Shown here one piece after another: positions 1-9,475 of a DNA stretch of 64,000 nucleotides. Where the stretch lies: contig CAMVBK010000006.1 of the NCBI GenBank assembly GCA_947165685.1, positions 39,285-103,284 of the forward strand, read 5' to 3'. A model generated the notes under the pieces. It was given only the letters and a program-made list of their open reading frames with translations, was not told the origin of the DNA and made no database searches. Origin of the DNA: F23-D06 sp947165685. GTDB lineage: Bacteria > Bacteroidota > Bacteroidia > Bacteroidales > WCHB1-69. Numbering within the stretch: position 1 is the stretch's first letter; every line of letters starts with the position of its first letter. Made by a program: the position numbers and the translations under genes.

Positions 1-3000
1 TTCGGGCCTACGTGCGTGGCCTGCGTGCCGCTATAGACCAGCTGCGCACCCGAAGCGTCGATCCAGTCGGCGCTGGAGGTGGCGGAAGTGTGCATCAGGT
101 AGATGCTGTAATTGCGGTCTGTAACGTGGGCCGTCATGTCGAAGGTCACAGACTCCATTTCTCTCGGACCGCCAATTTCGGAAGCGAGGAAGAGCTGCTG
201 CGTATAGGAGTAGTTGTAATAGCTGTTGGAAGGCAGGTTGTCGTAGGCCGTGGTGCCGTCGCCGATGGTCGCATCACCGCCCGTGAGGCATTGGGTGTGG
301 AAGGAGATGGTGGTCCAGTCGCCCATGCTGAGGTCGTCGCAGTTCGGCTTCACGCGCAGGTCGTAGTTCGTGGAGAAGCTCAGGCCGCTCAGCAGATAGG
401 AGGCCTCGGCGATGTTGTCGATGGTGGTCCAGTTCTCCATGTCGGCCTCGGAATATTCGAGGGTGTAGCTCTCCACCGTGCCGAAGTAGCCGGGCGTCCA
501 GCTGACTTGCGCCGTGGTGCCGGTGACTTCGGATACGGCCAGATTGCTGACCGGCGAGCAGGCGGGTGCGTAGTCGATGGTCACATCGTCGATGTAGAAG
601 CCGCAGGAAGAGGCGTTGGAGACGCGGAAGGCAATGTACTTGCCGTCGCCCGTGTAATTGTTGAACTTGACAAACTGTTCGGCGTAGGTGTAGGTGCTCA
701 TGGCCGTGAGGTCGATGGTGTCGATCGGCACGAAAGTGGAATCCGCCTCGTTGTCGGTCATCACACCCACCTCCAACATGCCGGAGGAACCCGTGCGGCA
801 AGCCCAGAAGTTCACCATCAGCTGGCTCACGTCAAAGCTCTGGTCAAGTGCAGGGGCGATGGCGATGTTGTAACAGTTGGAAGTCCAATGGAAGTCCAGG
901 AAGTGCGTTCCGCCATGGGCGTATGTGTTGCTCGGCACATAGACATAGTGAGCCGGATCCGATGCGTATCGGTTCCAACAGAGGATATAGTTGTCTTGAG
1001 AGGTAGTATAAATCCCCGTCTCGAAATCCTCGGTATAAGGCAGTGCCACGATCGGGCCGCAGTCGGTGCGGAAGCCGGTGCTGATGGAGGTGCTCTCCAA
1101 ACCGCTGCAGTCAGACCACACATAGACGTCGTACTGAGTGTTCGGGTTCAGACCGGAGAGCGTGTAGGCCGTGTCGTAGGCGTTCTCCATGGTACCTTCG
1201 CCCGGAGTGAAGCCGGCAAGGCCGTACTCAACGTACCAGGCACTGGCCGTGCCCACCTCAGACCAGGTGAGATCCACGGTCTCGGAAGTGATGTTGGAAA
1301 CGGTGAGGTTCACCGGGTGCTGGCATTGGGGGATGTAGTCCAGGGTCACGTCGTCCAAACGGAGGTTGTTGCCGCCGTTGCCGTTGCTGGCGCGGAAGGC
1401 GATGTACTGGCCGTAGCCCGTGTAGTCTGCCAAAGAGTATTCCACAAGGGTGTATTCATTGTTCGGCAGATAAGGAGCCGGGATTGTGTCCAAGGTCTCG
1501 AACGTGGAGGGATCGCTCTTGTCGGTCATCACGCCCAATTCGAGGACGACCGGGGCGGATTCGGAGGTACTGCGCACCCAGAAGGAGACCTGAAGCTCGT
1601 TCAGACTGATGCTCTCGTCAACCTTCGGCATGATGGCGATGTTGGTGACGTTGGCGCCGTCATAGAACCGGAGGGCGTTGGGCGTGGTGTGCGCCGCGCT
1701 GGTCGGGTACATCTGGACGGGCTTGGAAGGATCGGTGGTGTAGCGGTCCCAACAGTAGATATAGGCTTCGGTGCCGGAGCCGTAGGTGTCAGTGTCGAAG
1801 TTCTGGCTGTAAGGCAGCGTCACGATGGCCTCGCACTCGGTGCGGAAAGCCACGGCCTCGGACCATTCGCTGTAGTCGTTCGTGCCGCAAATCGAGCGGA
1901 CGCGCACCTGGTACTGCGTGTTGGCGTCTAAGCCGGCAAGCAGGTAGGAGGTGCCGGAAGCGTTGCCCGTGCTGGTCCAGTCCGCATCGGTGCTGGCCTT
2001 GTACTCCACCTCGACGCTCTGCGAGACATTGGGGTTGTACCAGCTGATCTCGGCGGAATAGGCGTCCGTGGCGCCCACGGAAAGGGTGTTCGGGGCCATG
2101 CAGGAGACCGGGTCGCAGGCGGTCAGGCGGATGTTGTCAACTTGCGTGTGCAGACGGCCCGTGGAAGGCATGTTGTTGATGCCCCAGCCCAAGCCGGTGT
2201 CGTGACTGTATTCGCACTGCGAACGGTTTGCGTTCGTGTTGACGGTGTAGAACTTGGGGTTGCTGTTGTTCACCTCGCTGCCTGTGATGTCGTTGACGAT
2301 CAACAGCAAGTTGTCGGAACCGTTATAGTAGAAGTTGGTGTCGAAGGCGATATCGACCCAGCGGTCTGTGCCGGCAGTGCTGAACGTGACAGGGCCGGAA
2401 TAGACGTGCACGTAGCTGTCTAACGGAGTGGCCCAAACGTTCTGCACGAACTCGTTGTCGGCGGTGTGCGCCATATAAATGTCCAACGTGCGGGTGATCA
2501 CCTGACCATCGTTGTACTGGAACGACATGCCGCTGAACTCGCCGGAGACGTTGTTGAAGTCGCCGGGCAGGTAAATCTGCTCGGTGAAGGAGTTGAGGTA
2601 ATGGTTGGACATCGGGAAGTGGTTGCCTTCGGTGCTGTAGGTGGAGGTCGGGTAGCTGTTGTTGACGGCCTCGATCGGCGCCGCGCACGGCGTGGTGAAG
2701 CTGACGGTCACCGGCGTGCCGAAGTCGCCGCCGCAGTCGGGCTGCACAGACACCGTGTAGGCCGTCTGCTCGCTCAAGTTGCCCAGGATGTAGTCGGTCT
2801 CCGTGGTGGTCTCGGTGTAGGTGGCTCCGGAGGCGTCGGTCACGGTGATGACGTACTCCACGGTCTCGCCAACCGTGTTGGGCTGCCAGTGCAGGGAGGC
2901 GTTCGTGCCGTAGATGTGGTCAACGGTGAGGTTGATGATGGGGGAGCAGGTAGGTGCCACATCCACCGTGATGTCGTCCATATAAATATATGTATAAGAC

Positions 3001-4865
3001 GATCCGCAGTTGTATTTGAAGGCGATGTACGGTTTGCCCGCAGCGGCGCTTCCGAAATAGGCGGTATTCTCATAGTAGGTGTTCGTGGCCGCGAAGGTGA
3101 ACGTCTGGAGCGGGGTGAACGTGCCGGCGTCCTCCGGGTCGCTCATCACGCCCACGGTCACACTGTTGCTGGCATTGCTTGTCCTCGCCCAGAAGTTGAC
3201 CATCAGGTTCTCCATCGGATAGGTGTTCATGTCGAACATTTTGGGCAGCACCAGCATGTATTGGTTCGAGGTGCTGGACAAATAGGTATAGATACATTTG
3301 CTGCCGGAGTGGGCGTAGCCGCTATAGTTATAAATGTAAGGATAGTTGCTGGTGGAAATGCGGTTGTAGCACTCGGGGACTTGAGAAGAGGCATAACTTT
3401 CCAAATCATCGGTGAAGGGCAGGGTCACGATGGCGCACTTCGACAGGTAGATCTTCACCTCGCCGAGGGTGCCGTTCGGGTTGATGGTGAGCGTCTGCTC
3501 GCCCGGTCCGAACACGTCGCCATAGACCTCGTCGCCGTTCAGCGTCACCAACTCGATGCGGTAGCCCGCGTCGGGAGTCACGGTGATGGTCACGTTGTCG
3601 GAGCCCATGCAGGCCACGTAGGAGGTGTCGGGGGTCACCGTGCCGTGCACCAGCCCGTCGCTGCCCGCCATGATGGCGGCGGTGACGAAGGCCTGCGGAT
3701 AGACAGTGATGGTGGAGGAGAGCGTGGCGGAGGTGCCGTTATACAGGCCCGTCACGGTGTAGGTGGTCGTGGTGGAGGGCGTCACCGTGATGCTCTCGGT
3801 GTTCGCGCCCGTGTTCCACTGGTAGGAGTCCAAGCCGTGGGCGGTGAGGGTGACGCTCTCGCCGTTGCAGATCTCGGCCACTGCGGGGTTTACGCCGGGC
3901 ATGTAGGACATGATGGGATAGCCGCCGTTGATGCCGAAGTCCATGGTGAAGGCACTGCCCAACAGGGCAATCATGTTGGGAGACTGCATTTCGGCCTGCG
4001 ATACAGACGTGCCGTGCGAAGAGGCGGACGACTGGGACGTGGAACTCAGGATGTTGGCGTAGGAGTAGCAGTTGGTGCGGTCGCCGCCGTGCGCGGTCAT
4101 GCCGCCAAAGTTCGTGCTGTAGGCGAAGAGGTCGCCGGCAAAATAGGCGTTGGTAATATAGGAACGTTCGGCATTGCCCGCGATACCTCCGGGATAGTGA
4201 CCCGTAATGGATCCCGTCACGCCGCAGTTCTCGATGTAGGTGCTGCCGCTGTTCGGGTAGGTGGCGCCGAAGATGCCGCCGATGTTGTTGCTGCCGCTGG
4301 TGTTCTCGCCCACAATGCGGGCGTTGATGACCAGACAGTGACGGACATACACCGAGTTGCTTCCGCGCGGGAAGCCGGCGATGCAGCCCATCATGCCCCG
4401 TGACTTCAGCACGGGGTTCACCATGACGAGCGAGTCTATGGTGCAGGGGTTCTCCAAAGCGCAGAACAGGCCCGCGTGGAACGTGCTGCCCTTGTCGCAG
4501 TAGAGGTTATAGATGCTGTGGCCGTGGCCGTTGAAGTTGCCCTTGAACGCATACCCGTTCGAAGGGCTCTCGCCGGTCGGGGAGCCGCCGCCGATGGGCG
4601 TCCAGTTGTTGGTGGAGTCGCCGGTGCTGTTCAGCCAGATGTCGGCCGTCAGGTTCAGCGCAACCCCTTGGAAGGAGGTGCCGCTGTTCACCAACTGCGC
4701 CACACCCGCGAGCTGCTCCGGCGTGGAAATGTCGAACGATGTCTGGGTCGCGTCGTACCACGAAATGTCCGCGGTACCGTCCCAGACCGTCTGCGCCTGC
4801 GCCCTCGGCACGAAACCGGCCAAGACCAGCAGACTCATGACACCAATCAATAATAATTTCTTCAT
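1..4865 (-). CDS. Giant secreted multidomain adhesin-like protein, C-terminus beyond window
   Basis: The frame is open on the minus strand from ATG 4863-4865 to the window edge, giving about 1621 visible residues with no stop. It begins with a signal peptide (MKKLLLIG..., cleavage after AQA). Residues ~30-290 hold a GLUG-like glycine/asparagine-rich beta-helix region. Residues ~300-375 look like an Ig/PKD-like module. Three repeats starting near residues 478, 1012 and 1268, with a (V/A)LP(Y/F)xxxF/LE-type start and a later CW/CYNR, resemble cleaved-adhesin or choice-of-anchor-J domains of gingipain-type proteins. Fibronectin-III-like modules start near 638, 918, 1180 and 1433. The role is probably surface adhesion or glycan binding after T9SS export, which is inferred because the sorting domain would lie outside the window. 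The specific ligand cannot be read from the sequence. Confidence 0.88.
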   Translation of the reverse strand, partial: MKKLLLIGVMSLLVLAGFVPRAQAQTVWDGTADISWYDATQTSFDISTPEQLAGVAQLVNSGTSFQGVALNLTADIWLNSTGDSTNNWTPIGGGSPTGESPSNGYAFKGNFNGHGHSIYNLYCDKGSTFHAGLFCALENPCTIDSLVMVNPVLKSRGMMGCIAGFPRGSNSVYVRHCLVINARIVGENTSGSNNIGGIFGATYPNSGSTYIENCGVTGSITGHYPGGIAGNAERSYITNAYFAGDLFAYSTNFGGMTAHGGDRTNCYSYANILSSTSQSSASSHGTSVSQAEMQSPNMIALLGSAFTMDFGINGGYPIMSYMPGVNPAVAEICNGESVTLTAHGLDSYQWNTGANTESITVTPSTTTTYTVTGLYNGTSATLSSTITVYPQAFVTAAIMAGSDGLVHGTVTPDTSYVACMGSDNVTITVTPDAGYRIELVTLNGDEVYGDVFGPGEQTLTINPNGTLGEVKIYLSKCAIVTLPFTDDLESYASSQVPECYNRISTSNYPYIYNYSGYAHSGSKCIYTYLSSTSNQYMLVLPKMFDMNTYPMENLMVNFWARTSNASNSVTVGVMSDPEDAGTFTPLQTFTFAATNTYYENTAYFGSAAAGKPYIAFKYNCGSSYTYIYMDDITVDVAPTCSPIINLTVDHIYGTNASLHWQPNTVGETVEYVITVTDASGATYTETTTETDYILGNLSEQTAYTVSVQPDCGGDFGTPVTVSFTTPCAAPIEAVNNSYPTSTYSTEGNHFPMSNHYLNSFTEQIYLPGDFNNVSGEFSGMSFQYNDGQVITRTLDIYMAHTADNEFVQNVWATPLDSYVHVYSGPVTFSTAGTDRWVDIAFDTNFYYNGSDNLLLIVNDITGSEVNNSNPKFYTVNTNANRSQCEYSHDTGLGWGINNMPSTGRLHTQVDNIRLTACDPVSCMAPNTLSVGATDAYSAEISWYNPNVSQSVEVEYKASTDADWTSTGNASGTSYLLAGLDANTQYQVRVRSICGTNDYSEWSEAVAFRTECEAIVTLPYSQNFDTDTYGSGTEAYIYCWDRYTTDPSKPVQMYPTSAAHTTPNALRFYDGANVTNIAIMPKVDESISLNELQVSFWVRSTSESAPVVLELGVMTDKSDPSTFETLDTIPAPYLPNNEYTLVEYSLADYTGYGQYIAFRASNGNGGNNLRLDDVTLDYIPQCQHPVNLTVSNITSETVDLTWSEVGTASAWYVEYGLAGFTPGEGTMENAYDTAYTLSGLNPNTQYDVYVWSDCSGLESTSISTGFRTDCGPIVALPYTEDFETGIYTTSQDNYILCWNRYASDPAHYVYVPSNTYAHGGTHFLDFHWTSNCYNIAIAPALDQSFDVSQLMVNFWACRTGSSGMLEVGVMTDNEADSTFVPIDTIDLTAMSTYTYAEQFVKFNNYTGDGKYIAFRVSNASSCGFYIDDVTIDYAPACSPVSNLAVSEVTGTTAQVSWTPGYFGTVESYTLEYSEADMENWTTIDNIAEASYLLSGLSFSTNYDLRVKPNCDDLSMGDWTTISFHTQCLTGGDATIGDGTTAYDNLPSNSYYNYSYTQQLFLASEIGGPREMESVTFDMTAHVTDRNYSIYLMHTSATSSADWIDASGAQLVYSGTQATHVGP

Positions 4866-4951
4866 TTTAGAATGTTTTGATTAATAATGGGGTGAATTAA
4901 AATTATACTGTCTTTGATAAAAATGCAGTTTTTTTTGATGATATTTCGCCG

Positions 4952-4959
4952 CGAAAATA
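4952..4959 (-). promoter_or_regulatory. Weak -7 element upstream of giant adhesin
   Basis: On the minus strand this reads TATTTTCG, one base from the Bacteroidetes -7 consensus TAnnTTTG. It lies about 90 bp upstream of the adhesin start at 4865. It is the best promoter candidate in the gap, but not a perfect match. Confidence 0.35.
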
Positions 4960-5187
4960 CATTTTTTCCAATACGGGATGCTAAAAAAAAACATATTTGT
5001 GAATTTGTTTTCTGTCTGCTGAAAATCAGTTTGTTTCGGAGAAAGCGTCAGCGAAATCCAGTGTCAGCTGGACTTTTTGGCACAACGAACCGCCCCCTTT
5101 CCGTTGTCATTTTCGGCTGTGTCGTTCCTCATGGAGGCGTAGTCCTGCTCTTGCTGTGGGCGAAGTCTGTGATGGAATATCAAATTC

Positions 5188-5366
5188 AAGTTTCGCGTGT
5201 AAAAAAGGAAAAAATGTGTGAAGACTGTTTCCGGCCACAGCGGTCAGCTGCGGCCGAAGGATAATTCCCTTTTTTTAAGAAAGGGGTGCCCGTAGGGCAG
5301 GGTAGTAACATAATACATCAAAATTCCTTTTCACTAAATGTTTGGAACATTAGGTACGCGAAACTT
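5188..5366 (+). mobile_element. MITE-like non-coding element with DUF559-element termini
   Basis: The ends are 13-bp inverted repeats, AAGTTTCGCGTGT at 5188-5200 and GTACGCGAAACTT at 5354-5366. The interior is an A-rich stretch, a GC-rich hairpin around 5230-5255 (CCGGCCACAG...CTGCGGCCG), a CCCTTT.../AAAGGGG hairpin, and GTGCCCGTAGGGCAGGGTAGTAA at its core. The order and sequence match the arms of the DUF559 element at 52126-52892, which argues that this is a gene-less derivative. I could not find a clear target-site duplication here. Confidence 0.6.
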
Positions 5367-5391
5367 AAATAACAAAGTTTAAGAGAGGGAT

Positions 5392-5587
5392 AAAAAAAAT
5401 CACCACTGCGGGTGATACCCCAGGTCTATGCCGTTACTTTCGCTTGGACGCGCGTTGCGCGCTTGGGCAGAAATTCCACGACACGGTACCCCCGCATGTG
5501 GCGATGTTGCTTCCAATGATTTCTCGACCTGTTTTGAAGGACTCGAAAACCACTTTTTTGATCGGTTTTTCAGAACCGTTCTTTTAG
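5392..5587 (-). ncRNA. Candidate structured non-coding RNA with its own promoter and terminator
   Basis: A perfect minus-strand -7 box, TATTTTTG, lies at 5592-5599. About 190 nt downstream is an intrinsic terminator, stem ATCACC/GGTGAT at 5399-5416 followed by eight T residues. Between them there is internal complementarity: CAGGTC pairs with GACCTG, AGAAAT with ATTTCT, and GCGCG-caa-CGCGC forms a tight hairpin. The open frame here crosses the promoter and has no recognisable protein features. Length and architecture would suit 6S RNA or a lineage-specific sRNA, but I recognise no family signature, so the identity is left open. Confidence 0.5.
5399..5416 (-). terminator. Intrinsic terminator of the candidate ncRNA
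   Basis: A six-base-pair stem ATCACC/GGTGAT with a six-base loop is followed on the minus strand by T8 (5392-5399). Confidence 0.65.
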
Positions 5588-5591
5588 GGTG

Positions 5592-5599
5592 CAAAAATA
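5592..5599 (-). promoter_or_regulatory. -7 promoter element of candidate ncRNA
   Basis: The minus strand reads TATTTTTG, a full match to the Bacteroidetes -7 consensus TAnnTTTG. Transcription would start near 5585-5588. Confidence 0.55.
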
Positions 5600-5843
5600 A
5601 CATTGTATTCCTATGTTTGAACAAATATTTCGGAAAAGTTATCAACAATTTATAAACAGTATAGAAATACTTGATTCATAGTCTTATAGGCTGTTTTTCG
5701 TTCTGTTCTTTGGACTTTTTTGAACGCTCTTTCAGCTTTGAAATCCTCTATTTGTCGATGTGGATTCTCTCTAAAAAGAATAATATTATTTTTTTGCTGC
5801 ATTTGAAGCCTTATGGGAAGTCCTTTCTTGCCATGGTTGGAAA

Positions 5844-5932
5844 TAGTATGTTTAGTATGTTTAGTATGTTTAGTATGTTTAGGCTTTTGAACTTTGAACT
5901 TTGAACTTTGAACTTTGAACCTTGAACCTTGA
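5844..5932. repeat. Tandem short repeats (AGTATGTTT, then GAACTTT)
   Basis: Four copies of a 9-bp AGTATGTTT unit are followed by about six copies of the 7-bp GAACTTT/GAACCTT unit. The tract lies in the gap before the fusA promoter. It belongs to the class of intergenic 7-9-bp tandem tracts seen throughout this window. Confidence 0.85.
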
Positions 5933-6011
5933 CACCTGCTCCTCGGAAAAAAAGTTGCTGAGTAAGCTCTGGGCATTCCCTTTGAGCGATTGGATTTGTG
6001 AAAAAAAATCG

Positions 6012-6019
6012 TATCTTTG
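6012..6019 (+). promoter_or_regulatory. -7 promoter element of fusA-like gene
   Basis: TATCTTTG matches TAnnTTTG. A TTG lies 19 bp upstream as a possible -33 element. The start codon follows at 6066. Confidence 0.65.
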
Positions 6020-6065
6020 CCGACCCAATGTAGAAATAATAAATTATTGATTATCAAATAGTTGT

Positions 6066-8132
6066 ATGGCAAAAAGCATTTCAAAGCTGAGAAATATCGG
6101 CATCGCGGCGCACATTGACGCCGGAAAAACCACCTGTTCGGAGCGTATTCTGTACTTCACCGGCGTGAACCGCAAGATTGGCGAGACCCACGACGGTCAG
6201 GCCACGATGGACTTCATGAAGCAGGAGCAGGAACGGGGCATCACCATTGCCTCCGCCTCCATCACCGCTGAGTGGAAAGGCCACCAGATCAACCTGATAG
6301 ACACCCCCGGCCACGTGGATTTCACCATCGAGGTGGAGCGTTCCCTGCGCGTCATCGACGGCATGGTGGCGGTCTTCTGCGCCGTGGGCGGCGTGGAACC
6401 CCAGAGCGAGACCGTGTGGAACCAGGCCGACAAGTACCGTGTGCCCCGCATCGCCTTCGTCAACAAGATGGACCGCACAGGTGCCGATTTTTCGGAGGTG
6501 GTGGCCCAGATGGAGAAGTACCTCGGCACCAACGCCGTGCCTATCCAAATCCCCATGGGGGCCGAGAGCGATTTCTCCGGCTGCATTGACCTGGTGAAGA
6601 TGAAGGCGCTGACCTTCTCCGAGAAGGAGGTCTTCGAGAACGAGATTCCCGCCGAATTCGCCGCCGCAGCATCCGAGGCCCGCAAGAATCTCATTGAGAA
6701 ACTCGCCGACTTCGACGACGACATTGCCAACGCCTATTTGGAGGAGCAGGAAATCGGTGAGGAGCAAATCCGTAAGGCACTGCGCGAGACAACCATCAAG
6801 CTGCTGGTTACCCCGGTGCTGTGTGGTGCTGCCTATAAGAATAAAGGTATCCAACCGCTTTTGGATGCCGTGATCGACTATCTGCCGTCACCCACGGACA
6901 TCGGCGCGGTGGTGGCCCACGACCCCTACGACCCTGAAAAAACGGTCACGCGCAACCCCTCGAACAACGACCCCTTCTCCGCACTTGCTTTCAAGCTCAT
7001 CAACGACCCTTACGTGGGGCAGCAGACCTTCATCCGCATCTTCAGCGGCAAACTGGTCAGCGGCATGAGCCTTTACAATACCAACAAGGACAAGAACGAG
7101 CGCGTGGGCCGCATTTTCCGCATCAAGGCCAAGGAGCGCGAAGAGATTTCTGAGGCGGGCGCCGGCGAGATCATCGCCTTGGTGGGCATGAAATACACGC
7201 GCACGGGCGACACGCTCTGCGACGAGAACCAGCCCATCGTGCTGGAGTCCATCAATGTGCCGCCGGCCGTCATCGAGATGAAGGTGACCCCCACCGACAC
7301 GAAGAACCGCGACAAGCTCGGCGAGGCGCTGGCCAAGCTCAGCAACGAAGACCCCTCCTTCCACGCGCACTACGACGACGAGACCGAGGAGACCATTATC
7401 GCCGGCATGGGCGAGCTGCATTTGGAAATCATCGTCGATCGCCTGAAGGACGAGTTCAAGGTGCCCATTGAAGTAGGTGCGCCGAGCGTCTCCTTCCGCG
7501 AAACCATCACGCAGCCGTTCGAGAGCAACTACAAGCACGTGAAGCAGACCGGCGGCCACGGCCAGTTCGCCCACACGGTCATCCGCTTCGAGCCGAACCC
7601 GGGCAAGGGCTTCGAGTTCGTGGACGTCTCCAAGGGTGGCGTGGTGCCGAAGGAGTACATCCCCTCCATCGAGAAGGGACTTCGCGCGGCCATGGAGAAG
7701 AGTCCGTTGGCGGGTTACCCCGTGGTGGATGTGCGCTGCGTGCTCGTCGATGGCAACTACCATCCGGTGGATTCCAGCGACATGGCCTTCCAACTCTGTG
7801 CCGCACAATGCTTTAAGACAGCCTACAATAAGATGGCCCCTGTGCTTTTGGAGCCGGTGATGAAGGTGGAGGTGAACACCCCCGATGAGTACATCGGCAA
7901 CATCACACGCGATATCACCAAGCGTCGCGGCCGCATCGAGAACATGCGCCGTTTCCGCAAGGGCTCGCAAAAACTCGACGGCTTCATCCCGTTGATGGAG
8001 ATGTTCGGCTACGCCACGGCACTGCGCAACGTCACCAGCGGCCGCGCCAACTACTCCATGGAGTTCTACCAATATATGAAGATGCCCGCTGCCAAGCAGG
8101 AGGAGATTGTGGCGGAACGTCGGAAGGCGTAA
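6066..8132 (+). CDS. fusA: Elongation factor G (translational GTPase)
   Basis: This 688-residue protein catalyses GTP-dependent ribosomal translocation, or acts in ribosome recycling if it is a paralogue. G1 is AHIDAGKT at residues 15-22, and the switch I region QERGITIAS, G3 DTPGH and G4 NKMD are all intact. The EF-G domains II-V continue to the end, including the GMGELHLEI motif of domain III and the GGHGQFAH motif of domain IV. The N-terminus MAKSISKLRNIGIAAHID and TTCSERIL differ slightly from the usual TTTTERIL, so it may be one of the second EF-G types (spdEFG-like) that bacteria often carry. It has its own upstream promoter and converges with the next gene, with only five bases between stops. 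Confidence 0.95.
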   Translation: MAKSISKLRNIGIAAHIDAGKTTCSERILYFTGVNRKIGETHDGQATMDFMKQEQERGITIASASITAEWKGHQINLIDTPGHVDFTIEVERSLRVIDGMVAVFCAVGGVEPQSETVWNQADKYRVPRIAFVNKMDRTGADFSEVVAQMEKYLGTNAVPIQIPMGAESDFSGCIDLVKMKALTFSEKEVFENEIPAEFAAAASEARKNLIEKLADFDDDIANAYLEEQEIGEEQIRKALRETTIKLLVTPVLCGAAYKNKGIQPLLDAVIDYLPSPTDIGAVVAHDPYDPEKTVTRNPSNNDPFSALAFKLINDPYVGQQTFIRIFSGKLVSGMSLYNTNKDKNERVGRIFRIKAKEREEISEAGAGEIIALVGMKYTRTGDTLCDENQPIVLESINVPPAVIEMKVTPTDTKNRDKLGEALAKLSNEDPSFHAHYDDETEETIIAGMGELHLEIIVDRLKDEFKVPIEVGAPSVSFRETITQPFESNYKHVKQTGGHGQFAHTVIRFEPNPGKGFEFVDVSKGGVVPKEYIPSIEKGLRAAMEKSPLAGYPVVDVRCVLVDGNYHPVDSSDMAFQLCAAQCFKTAYNKMAPVLLEPVMKVEVNTPDEYIGNITRDITKRRGRIENMRRFRKGSQKLDGFIPLMEMFGYATALRNVTSGRANYSMEFYQYMKMPAAKQEEIVAERRKA

Positions 8133-8137
8133 ATTGC

Positions 8138-9475
8138 TTAGTCTCGTAGGCAGCGGACGGAGCGGCCGAAGTTCTTCGAAAACGCGGGGCGGAACAGGTA
8201 TGCTGCGTCGTATTGAATGATTCGTTCCAGGGCATTGCTGTCGTTGGTATCCGTGGATGTCCAGAAATGTGCATCCTCGCCCTCTTGCCCGAACGAGACG
8301 CTTCCGAAACAAAAGCCGGCGGGAATGGCACTGAAGCCGGTGGCGTTGTTGGTGCTTTGCTCGCTGCCTGTATCGCAACCGACGGCGTCATCACCGTTCC
8401 ACCATGAGGTGGAGGAGAGGGATTTGGCGATGTATGTGTTATTGTGGAAGGCATTCTCGCAAACGTATTCAGGCTGGGAACTCAAAAAGTCCGTGAGAAC
8501 TGTCCATTCAGAGTCGCTTGGCAGATGCCAGCCGTTGGGACATACATTCAAGGCCGCATACCAATTGTAGAAATTGCCCCGCTCTTCCCAAGGGATTACG
8601 ATGTTGTAGTATTCAAAGAAGTCGCAGTAGTAGGGTACGGAGTCGCCCAGCGAAACGCTTCCGCCGACAGGGATTTCGGTTCCATCGGGGAAGTGCGAGG
8701 TGCGAAGGTTCTCTTTCATCCAGCATTGGTCGCCGATCTGCACCGTGTTGTAAAGGTTCCCGTCGTAGTCGCGAAATGTCGGCTGGTCGATGCATGGGAT
8801 CCCGTGGGTGTCGAAAACGAGGTCAATTTGCTCGCTGACGAATTGGCTCTTCGTGAGCGTGGAACTGACTCTTGTCGGTGTGTAGCAGCGGTACCTCATC
8901 TTGTCTCCCAGCTCGAACTCGTGAGTGGAAATGCTTTTCAGGGCCATTTCGGGATGGCTTTTCCCGGTTACGCCCTCGTGTCGGATGCTGTTGGCACCGG
9001 CATGTCCAGTGTTTGTCAGCTTTGCGCTGCGTTTTCCCGAAGGCGTTTCTACGTTGAGGATGTAGGTCTGCGGGAGGGAGAGCGATACGCTGAAGAGGTT
9101 GCCGCCCTCCTGTAGCCGACAGTGGCACTCGGCACAGACGCGTCCGGCGATGTCGGTGAGCCGTAACAGTGCATTTTCTTCCCTCGTAGACGGTATGCAT
9201 AGCTTTGTGGAACCGTCAAACGGATTTGGAGTGACTTGCAACTGCTTGTTGTCGAGGTGATTGAAAACTCCTGTGTGTAGCAAGAAGGTGTAGGTCGTGT
9301 CGGGATAGAGGAGTGTCTCGCTCCAGTTGCGGGTGAGGTTTTCGATGGTGATGCTGTCGGGCCGCAGGTAACTGCCGTCGGTGGTGTGGGTTGAAAAAGT
9401 CAGCGTGAGACTGTCTTGACCGGACACCGTTGTTATGCCCATCAGAATGGCGAAAAGAAGGCTGATTTTTTTCAT
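8138..9475 (-). CDS. FISUMP-domain exported protein with internal T9SS-like module
   Basis: The 445-residue protein begins with a signal peptide ending at VSGQ. Residues ~240-445 are a FISUMP (Fibrobacter succinogenes major paralogous) domain: YNTVQIGDQCWMKENL, the NWYAALNVCPNGWHLPSDSEW motif, and a final GRSVRCLRD. Residues ~78-160 resemble a T9SS type A sorting domain (TPNPFDGST..., LTDIAGRV, LPQTYILNVET), but it lies inside the chain rather than at its end. It is a cell-surface or secreted protein with no known enzymatic activity. A minus-strand neighbour, mnmE, ends 72 bp upstream of its start. Confidence 0.85.
   Translation of the reverse strand: MKKISLLFAILMGITTVSGQDSLTLTFSTHTTDGSYLRPDSITIENLTRNWSETLLYPDTTYTFLLHTGVFNHLDNKQLQVTPNPFDGSTKLCIPSTREENALLRLTDIAGRVCAECHCRLQEGGNLFSVSLSLPQTYILNVETPSGKRSAKLTNTGHAGANSIRHEGVTGKSHPEMALKSISTHEFELGDKMRYRCYTPTRVSSTLTKSQFVSEQIDLVFDTHGIPCIDQPTFRDYDGNLYNTVQIGDQCWMKENLRTSHFPDGTEIPVGGSVSLGDSVPYYCDFFEYYNIVIPWEERGNFYNWYAALNVCPNGWHLPSDSEWTVLTDFLSSQPEYVCENAFHNNTYIAKSLSSTSWWNGDDAVGCDTGSEQSTNNATGFSAIPAGFCFGSVSFGQEGEDAHFWTSTDTNDSNALERIIQYDAAYLFRPAFSKNFGRSVRCLRD

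Noticed and set aside
12..4403. Long plus-strand open frames (639 and 645 codons)
   Set aside because: They are antisense to the adhesin gene and have Val/Gly/Arg-rich sequence without domains; the minus strand encodes recognisable domains with a signal peptide.
4914..5264. Plus-strand 116-codon frame in the large gap
   Set aside because: It runs into the MITE-like element and has no recognisable features; no ribosome-binding site or promoter.
5400..5648. Minus-strand 82-codon frame in the gap
   Set aside because: It begins upstream of the best promoter and ends inside the terminator hairpin; an RNA gene explains the region better.
6888..8378. Minus-strand 496-codon frame under the EF-G gene
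   Set aside because: Antisense shadow of a highly conserved gene; sequence is His/Arg/Leu-rich with no known domain.
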